This document shows, one piece after another, positions 1 to 8,628 of a DNA stretch of 17,863 nt (position 1 is the first letter of the stretch; each line of letters opens with the position of its first letter). The notes beneath the pieces are model-generated. The model saw only the letters and a program-made list of their open reading frames with translations. It was not told where the DNA came from and searched no databases. The translations under genes were made by a program, and so were the position numbers. Location of the stretch: NCBI GenBank assembly GCA_043782365.1, contig JAYWAO010000100.1, positions 1-17,863 of the forward strand. The letters are read 5' to 3'. This DNA comes from CAIWCD01 sp043782365 (GTDB lineage Bacteria > Myxococcota > Myxococcia > Myxococcales > 40CM-4-68-19).

Positions 1-3000
1 GCGCTCGACCCCAAGAAGGACTTCCTCGGCAAGAAGGCCGACGAGTCGATCCTCGAGCCCGGCGAGCTGAAGCAGTTCTACCGGACGCCCACCCACTGCT
101 GGCGCGCGCGGTACCAGGCGGTGAAGGCGACCAGCGACTTCAAGCTCGACGTCGACAAGCTGATCGGCCAGGACCGCTACAAGTCGCACACCGAGGACGA
201 GAAGAAGAAGTTCAAGGCGGGCGCGAAGGACCTCATCTTCTGGGACGAGCTCTCGTCCGCGGAGGAGTTCCCCACCGACGGCAAGGCGGTCTGGGTGCAC
301 CCGGGCACGGCGCTGCGCCTGATGTCCGCGGTGGTGCTGAAGGCCGACCACGACGACCCGAAGGAGCCCGTCGGCGGCGACCCCGATCGCCTCCACCCGG
401 GCGAGGACGTGGTGCTGGTGGTGCGCGATTCGTCCGGCCCGCTCGCAGCGGTGGACGTCACGGTCAGGGCCGACAAGAAGGTCGTCAAGCAGGGCAAGAC
501 CGACTCGCAGGGCCTGATCGTCGTCAAGCTCGAGGACGTCCAGGGCAAGGACGTCGAGATCCAGCTCGACGAGGCCACCGTCCCCAAGGACAGCTCGCTC
601 TACGCGGTCGCCAACGAGACCGGCGCGCCGGGCACGCTGATGCCGGGCGCGGTCGGCGGGGCGCAGACCACCAACGGCTCAGACCTGGCGCCGTCGCCGC
701 GGCTCGGCCTGCAGATGGTCGCCACCAAGGCGATCACCGCCTTCGAGAAGTGGGACGCGAACGCGCACCTGCCCTCGGGGAACCTGGAGCTGATCGACCT
801 CGGCGCGCGGCTGTCCATCGACCGCTTCGTCTTCCGGCGTGACGACGGCAAGTTCGAGGCGTCGCAGGTCACCATCGGCGGGAAGGTCTGGACCTTCTGG
901 TCCATCGAGGACGGCGTCGAGAAGGTGAAGCCCGATCCCGAGGCGCACCACGACGCGGGCAAGGAGCCCAACGTCATCGGCTCGTGGTCGGCCCAGGTCG
1001 CGCACCTCACCGACCATCCGGTGCTGGCGGGCCGCACGCAGAACCTCGCCGACGGCACCGAGCTCGAGGTCACTTTCTGCGCCATGCTGGCGCTCGGCGC
1101 TCCCGAGCACGACATGGTTGTCGAGGTGGCCAGGTGCAAGGTGGCTGCAGGCGGCTTCTCGGTGGGCTTCTCGCCGGGCGGCATGCAGGCGGACAACCAC
1201 CTGCTCAATACGCCCAAGCCCGTCTACGCGAAGATCAAGGCCGCTGGCAAACCCCAGGAGTTCTCCCTCCGCGACCAGGCGATCGTCTGCTACGGCGAAG
1301 AGCGCATCCCAGACCCGTCACCGAACCCGGCGCCCGATAACGGCGGCGGCGGCGCGGCCGGGTCCGACGGCAAGGAGATTTGCGCCTACACCTCGATCGA
1401 CCGCGGCGGCGTCATCGACCGCCACACGCTTTGGGACAAGTCGGCAGCGGAGGTCCGGCAGATCAAGCAGCTCTCGGCAGAGCTGCAGCGGGTGATCGTC
1501 GCCGACGGCGATGACCAGCTCTACGTCGGCCCGACCGCGCTCGAGCAGCACCTCGCGACCGAGGCCGAGAAGCACATGTCTCCGGCCGATGCGATCACGC
1601 ACCAGAAGCAACGCACGCGGCTGCTCTTCCCCGACGCGCCGGACTCGCTGTTCGCCTCGCCTGAGAAGGCGTGGTTCTCGGGCAACGGGCTCTCGACTGG
1701 CATCTGCGGCATCGACTGCCGTCGGAGCATCGACCCCCGCGGGCTCGCCAACGGCTGCAGCATGGAGATCCGCAACAAGAACCTCTCCTCCTGCCACACC
1801 GCCAGCTACGGGCCCTGCCAGACGGGCATCACGCTCACGGGCGGGCTGCCCGTGGTCAACACCTGCGGCGCCGTGCTGGGCGCCTGCGGGTCGGCCCACC
1901 ACGACAAGAGCCACTGCTTCATGGCCGAGCCCGTGACCGGCCCGAACAACGAGGACCGCGAGCGCTGGTACGTCGCGCTCCCGATGCACACCAAGGGCGA
2001 CGGCTACGCCTACAAGCACGCCGACCGCGCGGTGAACCTCAAGGTGCTGCTGATCAACCCGAAGAACGGCGCCATGGTGGTCTGCTCGCAGGAGGACCGC
2101 GGGCCGGGCGCGAAGTCGTCGGGCCACGCGGCGGTGCCCGAGGCGTCGGTGATCGCCAACGAGTTCATCCTCAAGGGCCGCATGGTCGGGCCCTCGGCGG
2201 AGACCGCCTGGAAGCTGGGGCTCAAGGGCAGCGGCGACCCGGTCGTGCTGATGGCGTTCGTGTCGCACACCGTGCCGCTCGGCCCGGTCGCGCCCGGGAC
2301 GGTGATCAAGCTGAGGAAGCAGGTCAAGTTCTCCACGCTGATGGGCATGCCCCGCCCGGGCGCGGCGCCCGGTGAGGACGAGCCTGAGCCCGAGAAGCCC
2401 TCCCAGCCGTCGGGCAAGCAGGCCGCCCCCAAGGAGCCGAAGGGCAACGAGCCGAAGCCGCCCGGCAAGCAGCCCGAGCCCAAGCAGCCCGGACCCGAGC
2501 AGCCCGAGCCCCCGAAAGATCCGCCAAAGGGGAAGGACGGCCTCAAGGACTCGGCGCTCGCGGCGTTCCCCAGCGCCACGGCCAAGATGGAAGGTCGCCT
2601 GACGTGGATGTACGCGGACAACCGCGGGCTGGTGACCACGGGCATGGGCAACCTGATCGACCCGATCGTGCACGCGCACGGGCTCCCCTGGAAGCGCGGT
2701 GGCGCCGCCGTAGGCCAGGACGAGATCAGCGCGGCCTGGCAGGCGGTGAAGGACTTCCCGAACCCCAACAAGGTCCACGGCGGGCACAGCGACTTCAAGA
2801 ACCTGACCGACCTGCGCCTCGACGAGGCCGACGTCGACGCCCTCTGCGCCAAGAAGGTGCAGGAGTTCTGGGCGACGCTGCAGAAGGGCTTCCCGAAGTC
2901 GGGCACCTGGCCAGCCGACGCGCAGCTGGCGCTGATGTTCATGGCCTGGGGCCTGGGCCCGGCCTTCGGCCATGGCTATCCGGGCTTCAGCAAGTTCGTC

Positions 3001-4194
3001 AACGCGGAGCCGCCCGACTTCAAGGGCTCGATCGAGCAGGCGACCTGGAAGAACATCAACGCGGACCGCAAGAAGAACATCGCCACGCTCCTGGAGAACG
3101 CCCAGGGCGTCGTCGACGGCGGCGGGGATCCGGACACGCTCGTGTGGGCTGGGAGCGGGTCGAGCCCGACGCCGCAGGCGGCAGCGGCCAAGCAGCCGGT
3201 CAAGAAGGACGAGCCCCCGAAGGAGCAGCCAGCGCCCGAGGAGGCCAAGGCGGACGCTCCCAAGAGTGACGAACCGAAGCCGGAGGCGTCCAAGAAGGCG
3301 GAGCCCAAGCCAGAGGACCCGGACGCGGAGAAGAGCCGCGAGGAGTACCCGAGCTCGCCCGCGGACCTGATGGAGCGCTACCTTCACATGAAGTTCAAGG
3401 TCCAGGACGAGGAGGTCGAGTTCACGCTCGATTCGCTCCGCTATCACAACAACGGCATGAAGAAGGACAACGAGGACAATGCCCCCGGCCACCCCTCCTA
3501 CATCGGCGACCGCGAGAAGCTCAAGGAGTGCATCCGCCAGGCGAAGAACAAGATCGACACGGCCGACTACGCCGAGCTGGTCGGCGAGTTCGTGAAGGAG
3601 GAGAAGCTCTTCATCGGCAGCGCGTTCTACGGCAAGGGCTCGCCCAAGCAGATCGAAGCGGTGCTGAAGTGTGTCGGCTACCTCAAGAAGGCCGGAAAGC
3701 TCGAGCACACACTGGCGGACTCCGGGATGAGCCGGTTCTGGAACGACAAGGGGTCGCTCACCGAATCGCTCAAGGACTTCTACTTCACCAACATGGGTCT
3801 CGATTGCAGCGGGTTCGCCGGAAACTACGCGCGGTGGATCGCCGGTCCTGAGCAGTGCAAGGAGTACCCGGAGGAGGTCAGCTCGAGAAAGAAGAACCTC
3901 AACGACCTGAACCCGGACATGGAGATCCCCGAGTTCGCCCGGCGCAACAAGAGCAAGAAGCGCACGAAGGTGAACCAGATCATGATGGGCGACCTGATGG
4001 TCTGGTTCAACAAGCCAAACCACATCGCTACCATTCTGAGCCACGACGGCGACAAGGTCACCACCGTGGAGTCCAACGGTGACGACCACGGCTGCAAGGG
4101 CCTCGGAACCCGGACCTTCACCGTCAAGCCGAGCGGCGGCGGCGCGTGGACCACGCCCAGCGGGACCGAAGTCTACATCGTCAGCTTCACGTAG
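1..4194 (+). CDS. Multidomain murein hydrolase: RlpA-like barrel, GH24-type lysozyme, NlpC/P60 peptidase (5' partial)
   Basis: The frame is open to the left edge, so the N-terminus is missing; GTG at 121 is internal. Residues are numbered from the first codon of the window. Residues 130-190 look like an Ig-like/carboxypeptidase-regulatory repeat. Residues 569-639 hold eight cysteines. Residues 680-755 resemble a double-psi beta-barrel (RlpA-like): DRGPG at 699-703, then GRMVGPSAETAWKLGL at 726-741. After a Pro/Lys-rich linker (785-845) comes a lysozyme-like domain (850-1050). E864, D873 and T879 keep the exact E-x8-D-x5-T spacing of the T4 lysozyme (GH24) triad, followed by TGMGN. A second charged linker precedes an NlpC/P60-type Cys peptidase (1111-1397) with C1269 in LDCSGF, H1341 in HIATIL and a possible third residue E1357. 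Predicted role: cleavage of glycan strands and stem peptides. No Sec signal can be assessed. The C-terminal module is duplicated in the gene at 8629. Domain calls are strong for NlpC/P60, good for lysozyme and moderate for the barrel. Confidence 0.92.
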   Translation, partial: ALDPKKDFLGKKADESILEPGELKQFYRTPTHCWRARYQAVKATSDFKLDVDKLIGQDRYKSHTEDEKKKFKAGAKDLIFWDELSSAEEFPTDGKAVWVHPGTALRLMSAVVLKADHDDPKEPVGGDPDRLHPGEDVVLVVRDSSGPLAAVDVTVRADKKVVKQGKTDSQGLIVVKLEDVQGKDVEIQLDEATVPKDSSLYAVANETGAPGTLMPGAVGGAQTTNGSDLAPSPRLGLQMVATKAITAFEKWDANAHLPSGNLELIDLGARLSIDRFVFRRDDGKFEASQVTIGGKVWTFWSIEDGVEKVKPDPEAHHDAGKEPNVIGSWSAQVAHLTDHPVLAGRTQNLADGTELEVTFCAMLALGAPEHDMVVEVARCKVAAGGFSVGFSPGGMQADNHLLNTPKPVYAKIKAAGKPQEFSLRDQAIVCYGEERIPDPSPNPAPDNGGGGAAGSDGKEICAYTSIDRGGVIDRHTLWDKSAAEVRQIKQLSAELQRVIVADGDDQLYVGPTALEQHLATEAEKHMSPADAITHQKQRTRLLFPDAPDSLFASPEKAWFSGNGLSTGICGIDCRRSIDPRGLANGCSMEIRNKNLSSCHTASYGPCQTGITLTGGLPVVNTCGAVLGACGSAHHDKSHCFMAEPVTGPNNEDRERWYVALPMHTKGDGYAYKHADRAVNLKVLLINPKNGAMVVCSQEDRGPGAKSSGHAAVPEASVIANEFILKGRMVGPSAETAWKLGLKGSGDPVVLMAFVSHTVPLGPVAPGTVIKLRKQVKFSTLMGMPRPGAAPGEDEPEPEKPSQPSGKQAAPKEPKGNEPKPPGKQPEPKQPGPEQPEPPKDPPKGKDGLKDSALAAFPSATAKMEGRLTWMYADNRGLVTTGMGNLIDPIVHAHGLPWKRGGAAVGQDEISAAWQAVKDFPNPNKVHGGHSDFKNLTDLRLDEADVDALCAKKVQEFWATLQKGFPKSGTWPADAQLALMFMAWGLGPAFGHGYPGFSKFVNAEPPDFKGSIEQATWKNINADRKKNIATLLENAQGVVDGGGDPDTLVWAGSGSSPTPQAAAAKQPVKKDEPPKEQPAPEEAKADAPKSDEPKPEASKKAEPKPEDPDAEKSREEYPSSPADLMERYLHMKFKVQDEEVEFTLDSLRYHNNGMKKDNEDNAPGHPSYIGDREKLKECIRQAKNKIDTADYAELVGEFVKEEKLFIGSAFYGKGSPKQIEAVLKCVGYLKKAGKLEHTLADSGMSRFWNDKGSLTESLKDFYFTNMGLDCSGFAGNYARWIAGPEQCKEYPEEVSSRKKNLNDLNPDMEIPEFARRNKSKKRTKVNQIMMGDLMVWFNKPNHIATILSHDGDKVTTVESNGDDHGCKGLGTRTFTVKPSGGGAWTTPSGTEVYIVSFT

Positions 4195-4212
4195 GGGCCG
4201 GAGACCACCATG
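3331..4212 (+). repeat. Duplicated NlpC/P60 module, copy 1 (extends through spacer to next ATG)
   Basis: It begins at AAGAGCCGCGAGGAGTAC, which recurs exactly at 9841. The encoded proteins run parallel for about 285 residues, roughly half identical by eye, and finish with the same 18 nt (GTCTACATCGTCAGCTTC). The 15-nt spacer before the next ATG matches copy 2 at 12 of 15 positions. Confidence 0.8.
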
Positions 4213-4302
4213 CGCGCCAACCAGAACAAGATCATTGGCCGGGCCGGGGACGCGACGTCAGCGTCGACCGTGAGCGACGTGCTGCAAGGAGCGCTGCGAT
4301 GA
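4210..4302 (+). CDS. Small 30-aa ORF translationally coupled to the amidase gene
   Basis: ATG at 4210 follows a plausible ribosome-binding site (CCGGAGA) 15 nt after the previous stop. The TGA at 4300-4302 overlaps the ATG of the next gene (ATGA), a classic coupling arrangement. The product starts MRANQNKIIGRAGDATSAS and has no recognisable domain, membrane segment or signal peptide. Its upstream spacer and first codons resemble those of the gene at 10708, which also follows a copy of the NlpC/P60 module. It may be a real leader or small protein, a truncated relic of a duplicated gene start, or the original N-terminal leader of the amidase protein split off by a frameshift. The sequence alone does not decide between these. 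Confidence 0.45.
   Translation: MRANQNKIIGRAGDATSASTVSDVLQGALR
4286..4291 (+). promoter_or_regulatory. Ribosome-binding site deciding the amidase gene start
   Basis: AAGGAG lies 7 nt before ATG 4299, inside the coding sequence of the 30-aa ORF. It is the best Shine-Dalgarno match in the area. It argues against the longer in-frame alternatives, which would begin inside the previous gene's 3' end. Confidence 0.8.
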
Positions 4303-7300
4303 GGTGGGACAAGGTCGACGCGCGCTGGAAGAAGCGCAAGGACACGCCGCCGGGCGGCAAGCTCGAGAGCGACGTCACCTACTCGGTGGAGATGTGGCCG
4401 ATCCCGGGCGAGGATCCGCTCGAGGTGCGCATCTGCGTGCGCGCAGGCCACCCGATGTCGAGCTTCTGCACCACGCGGGAGTCGGAGAAGACCTCGATCG
4501 TCGTCCACACCACCGCGGGCTACGGCGGCTTCACCACCCTGATGGGCGGCGACGGCGACGGGCGGCAGGCGAGCGCGCACTTCATGCTGGGGCGCGACGG
4601 GATCGCATACTTATTGGTAAAGACCGAGTACGTGGCGTGGCACGCCACCTGGTGGAACGACAACTCGGTGGGCATCGAGGTCGACACCATCTGCCAGCTG
4701 TTCAAGAAGGGGAACAACCTCCACTCCGAGTACGGCCCCAACGACGTCTACTGCACGATGAGCGACACGGGCGCGTTCATGGAGAAGCCGTGGCCCGGCC
4801 ACGGCAACGCGCGCTACTGGGCCACCTGGACCGAAGAGCAGTACGTGGGCTGCGCGCGCCTGCTCAAGGCGATCAGCCACAAGCACAACATCCCGCGCGT
4901 GGTGCTGCCCGAGCCTGCGCGCTACAACCCGTTCCCGCCCGTGGACCGCGCCGCCGAGCGGACCGCCCACCGGAAGAAGTTCAAGGGCCTCTGCACGCAC
5001 CTGAACATCGACCCCGCGCGGCGGATCGACATCGGGCCCTTCATCGACTGGGACAAACTGCTGCGCTACGGCGAGTACAAGACCGCCGACTGCCTCAGCC
5101 CGCCCGCGTACACCCCGCCCGTTGGTGGCATGGCGCTCTACACTCCCGGGGCAGCTTCGGGCGGTGGCACCTCCGGCGGCGCGAGCAGCGGCGGCGGCGC
5201 AGCGTCGGGCGGCGGCAGCGCTTCGAGCGGCGGAGGCAAGGGCGGCACTCCGTCGGGCGGCTCGGGCGCAGCGGCCGGCGGCACCTCGACCGGCGGCACC
5301 TCCACCGGCGGCGGCAAGGGCGGCGCAGCTGCCGGCGGCACCAGCGGGACCACGCAGGACAACACCCAGCTCCCTCCGCCGGTGCAGATCGACAACCGCA
5401 CCATCCGCGTGCGGGTCGGGCAGAAGGGCGGCCGCATCGCGCTCACCGTGCGCAAGCCCGGCGAGCCGATGCCCACCACGCCCAAGCCCGGCGACCTCCC
5501 CGCGGCCGCGGCCGACGGCAAGCGCGACGAGTTCATCCGCGCGGCGATGAACTTCCTCGGCTGCCCGTACAAGGCCGGCTCCGACAAGCCGAAGGACGGC
5601 GTCGATGGCGCTGGCCTCATCTCGCTCTGCCTGAAGCGCGTCGGCCTCTTGAAGGAAGAGGACGCCGACTTCGACGGCGCCGCGCTCTACGGCATCTGGC
5701 CGCACATGGGCGGCAAGAAGGACTCGGTCCCCGAGGAGATCCTCCCTGGCGACATCGCCTGGTTCGGCAAGGGCGACCACGACACCGACGCCTGCCAGCA
5801 CCCGATGATCTACCTGGGCGGCGGGCGCGTGCTCGGCCCGCTCGCGGCTGGCGGCTCCAACGACGGCGCGGTGCAGGTGGTCCACATCAAGGACGTGCCC
5901 GAGAACTTCGGCGGCTGGACGCACATCGACGACCTCGGCGTGAAGACCGAGCACACCGCGCACCCGGGCGAGCCCGAGGTGGCCGGCGTCAAGCTCACCG
6001 GCGCCCTGCTCCCGCTCGCGCCCGCCTCGCGCTACGACGCGCTCAAGGAGCTGGTCAAGCGCCACAAGGGCACCTGGGACGACGGCAAGGGCAAGATCAA
6101 CCTGGTCGGCGTGAAGAACCTGCACGACCGGTCGATGATCTCGCCGCGGCCCGACGACTGGAACGACACGCTCTTCGCCGCCTTCCTCGACGAGGATGGC
6201 CACAAGTGCTGCCTGGAGCTGAAGGCCTCGCTCAACCCGGGCACCGACACCGCGAAGAAGGACACCTGGCAGCTCTGGGAGGGCACCTTCAAGTTCAAGC
6301 TCGCCGACGGCGAGAAGATCGGCGCGAAGGCGCTGCAGCCCGACGGCAACATCAAGGGCTGGCTCGACAAGGAGGGCACGGGCGCTCCGCGCGTGCTCGA
6401 CCCCAAGCCCGATCCGAAGGGCGGCGGCGACCAGCCCAAGCCGAAGACCGACACGCCCGACAACCCGGAGGGCGGCGCCGCTGCCCCCGGCGGCGCCTTC
6501 GTCTTCGATGCGGCCAGCAAGAAGCTGAGCGTGAAGTTCGGCGTCCGCATGATGAGGGCGCTGATGGAGTGGGAGCTGAAGGAGATCGCCAAGGGCAAGT
6601 TCCAGGGGTGCCTCTACTCGTCCTACCCGGGCTCGCCGCCGTACGAGGCGCCCGCCCCGATCCCCAACGCGTGGCCCGACCTGCGGCCGCTGATGAAGAT
6701 CCAGCCGCCGAAGAAGCTGTCCCACGCCGGCAAGGACTGGGACATCTGGCACGCCTTCGGGATGAACTGGGGCGCGGTCCACCAGACCAACTGCTGCAAC
6801 TCGCAGATGGCCGCGGTGTTCGCCGCCAACCCCGACGGCGTCATCCGCATCAAGCGCGACTCGGGCATCGAGGAGGTCGACGTCGTCAACGACTCGCCGC
6901 CCGCCGAGGGCCTGAAGAACAAGGGCAAGCCGGTCGTCAAGGACTCGAAGGGCTACGTCTTCGCGGTCACCTGGATCCAGGGCGGCGGCAACCCTTACAC
7001 CAAGGACGGCAAGAGCCTCTTTGGCGGGTTCCAGAAGACCGCGCCGGCCTGGGCGATGGAGTGGCTGGGCGTCGGCGAATCGATCTGCAACTGGGGCGAT
7101 CGCAAGTCGCTCAAGAAGGTCCGCATCGGCGACGACGGCATGTGGATGTCGCACAACTGGCTGGTCGGCGACGTCCGCTACAAGATCACCTTTACCAACG
7201 GCAAGACCGCGCGCTGCGACCAGTCCTCCTTCGCCCGGGTCGAGAAGGGCGTGGTCGAGAAGTTCGACCTCCACGGCGGCCGCGACGCCACCAAAGAGGA

Positions 7301-8618
7301 CTGCGAGTGGATCGAGGCGAACGAGCCGGAGTTCGAGAAGCGCATCGCCGCCTTCTACGACGCGAAGAAGCTGGAGCTGTTCGGTGAAGAGCTCGACGTG
7401 AAGTCGATCGAGCCCGTGGCCGCGTCGGTGTTCAGCGGCAACGCGCAGCACTGGTCCGACAAGGACGGCACCGAGCACGGGACCGCCGGCGGCAAGGTCT
7501 ACAAGAAGATGCCGGGCGGGGACTGGGCGTACGACGAGTCGTACACCAAGTACGTCGCCAACATCCTCGGCGTCTCGCGGATGTGGAGCGGCTTCCCCGA
7601 CAACGGCGCCTTCGGGTTCGCGCGCTGGTACGACAACGCCGGCGGCGGGCAGCTCAAGCCGGGCACCGCCAAGCCCGCGGGCGCGCCGGACAAGCCGGCC
7701 ACCAAGAACGACGTCAGCGTCGTCCTCAGCACGCCCGACGGCAAGGCGGCGGCGGGGCTGGCGTGGCAGATCACCCTGCCCGACGGCAGCAAGAAGGACG
7801 GCAAGACCGGCGACGACGGGAAGATTGCGGCCAGCGGGACCAAGCCCGGCAAGTTCAAGCTGGTGCTGCCGGCCTTCGAGGACGGTGACGGCGCAGCCGC
7901 GGCTGGCGACGCGCCTGCCGAGGACAAGCCCGCGAAGGAAGAGGTGCCGGTGACCAACCCGGCCACCGTCGACCCGGAGCACGGGCACGAGAAGCACTCC
8001 GAGGAGCACGAGTCGCCCGACGAGCCGATCTACAAGCACGACGACCCGCGCCTCTCCGCGAACCGCAAGAAGCTCCTCGCCGAGCTCGACTCGCGGCTCC
8101 CTTCACACGACGGGGTCACGCCCGACGCCGGGCACAAGAACCTCTTCGACGGCGTGGTGAGGCAGACCAACGGGACCTCCTGCGGCCTGCTGCCCACCGT
8201 GCTGATGCTGTACGGGATGAAGATCGCCAAGCACGACGGCATCGCCGGCGTCTTCGGCTACGGCACCGAGGGCATCAAGGAGGTCGGCCGCAAGCTGGGC
8301 GTGTGGGTCGAGTCGGACGGCGTCGCGCTGCCGAAGCCGGGCGACCTCTACACCCTGCGCTACGAGGGCAAGGACGGGGAGGACAGCGTCTCGCACGTCG
8401 GCGTGATCGTCGACGTCGACCCGGCCGATGGCAGCCAGTGGGTCACCGGTGACTCTGGCCAGGACCAAGGCGGGGTGCGCGGCGCCACCTACTGCCACCG
8501 CCTGATGCACAAGACCGACGGAAAGCACCCCTATCTCAAGGGTGAGTTCACCAGCGCGCTGCGCAGGCTCGGCGGTTGGGTGGACTTCGACCTCTTGATG
8601 GCCAAGGTGGGCAAGTGA
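4299..8618 (+). CDS. Multidomain murein hydrolase: zinc amidase, inactive NlpC/P60-like domain, putative Cys peptidase, C-terminal Cys peptidase
   Basis: The start is ATG 4299, because AAGGAG (4286-4291) sits 7 nt upstream; in-frame codons further upstream lie inside the previous gene. The product is 1439 aa. Residues 60-255 are an Amidase_2-type N-acetylmuramoyl-L-alanine amidase: H70 in VVHTTAG, H234 in CTHLNI and D244 in RIDIGP are the expected zinc ligands. A Gly/Ser-rich linker spans 285-352. Residues 405-545 follow NlpC/P60 (LGCPYKAG, HPMIYLGGGR), but the catalytic DCSG is DGAG, so Cys is replaced by G437. Residues 560-700 are an unassigned domain with an INLVGVKN block. Residues 735-1110 carry Q829, C832/C833 and H952, arranged like a papain-type peptidase. 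Residues 1138-1190 look like the Ig-like, DG..GkT-D-G repeats often seen in type VI effectors. Residues 1255-1439 form a Cys-peptidase (CHAP-like) domain with C1295, H1366 and D1385. No signal peptide. Amidase and C-terminal calls are good; the central peptidase is inference. Confidence 0.93.
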   Translation: MRWDKVDARWKKRKDTPPGGKLESDVTYSVEMWPIPGEDPLEVRICVRAGHPMSSFCTTRESEKTSIVVHTTAGYGGFTTLMGGDGDGRQASAHFMLGRDGIAYLLVKTEYVAWHATWWNDNSVGIEVDTICQLFKKGNNLHSEYGPNDVYCTMSDTGAFMEKPWPGHGNARYWATWTEEQYVGCARLLKAISHKHNIPRVVLPEPARYNPFPPVDRAAERTAHRKKFKGLCTHLNIDPARRIDIGPFIDWDKLLRYGEYKTADCLSPPAYTPPVGGMALYTPGAASGGGTSGGASSGGGAASGGGSASSGGGKGGTPSGGSGAAAGGTSTGGTSTGGGKGGAAAGGTSGTTQDNTQLPPPVQIDNRTIRVRVGQKGGRIALTVRKPGEPMPTTPKPGDLPAAAADGKRDEFIRAAMNFLGCPYKAGSDKPKDGVDGAGLISLCLKRVGLLKEEDADFDGAALYGIWPHMGGKKDSVPEEILPGDIAWFGKGDHDTDACQHPMIYLGGGRVLGPLAAGGSNDGAVQVVHIKDVPENFGGWTHIDDLGVKTEHTAHPGEPEVAGVKLTGALLPLAPASRYDALKELVKRHKGTWDDGKGKINLVGVKNLHDRSMISPRPDDWNDTLFAAFLDEDGHKCCLELKASLNPGTDTAKKDTWQLWEGTFKFKLADGEKIGAKALQPDGNIKGWLDKEGTGAPRVLDPKPDPKGGGDQPKPKTDTPDNPEGGAAAPGGAFVFDAASKKLSVKFGVRMMRALMEWELKEIAKGKFQGCLYSSYPGSPPYEAPAPIPNAWPDLRPLMKIQPPKKLSHAGKDWDIWHAFGMNWGAVHQTNCCNSQMAAVFAANPDGVIRIKRDSGIEEVDVVNDSPPAEGLKNKGKPVVKDSKGYVFAVTWIQGGGNPYTKDGKSLFGGFQKTAPAWAMEWLGVGESICNWGDRKSLKKVRIGDDGMWMSHNWLVGDVRYKITFTNGKTARCDQSSFARVEKGVVEKFDLHGGRDATKEDCEWIEANEPEFEKRIAAFYDAKKLELFGEELDVKSIEPVAASVFSGNAQHWSDKDGTEHGTAGGKVYKKMPGGDWAYDESYTKYVANILGVSRMWSGFPDNGAFGFARWYDNAGGGQLKPGTAKPAGAPDKPATKNDVSVVLSTPDGKAAAGLAWQITLPDGSKKDGKTGDDGKIAASGTKPGKFKLVLPAFEDGDGAAAAGDAPAEDKPAKEEVPVTNPATVDPEHGHEKHSEEHESPDEPIYKHDDPRLSANRKKLLAELDSRLPSHDGVTPDAGHKNLFDGVVRQTNGTSCGLLPTVLMLYGMKIAKHDGIAGVFGYGTEGIKEVGRKLGVWVESDGVALPKPGDLYTLRYEGKDGEDSVSHVGVIVDVDPADGSQWVTGDSGQDQGGVRGATYCHRLMHKTDGKHPYLKGEFTSALRRLGGWVDFDLLMAKVGK

Positions 8619-8628
8619 GGAGCGGCCG

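Noticed and set aside
121..4194. GTG at 121 as the start of the first gene
   Set aside because: The same frame is open to base 1 with normal codon use (LDPKKDFLGKK...) and no ribosome-binding site precedes 121, so the gene is cut by the window edge.
4146..4298. Upstream extension of the amidase gene to 4146
   Set aside because: It would overlap the previous gene by 49 bases, its text is Arg/His-rich frame shadow, and AAGGAG points to ATG 4299.
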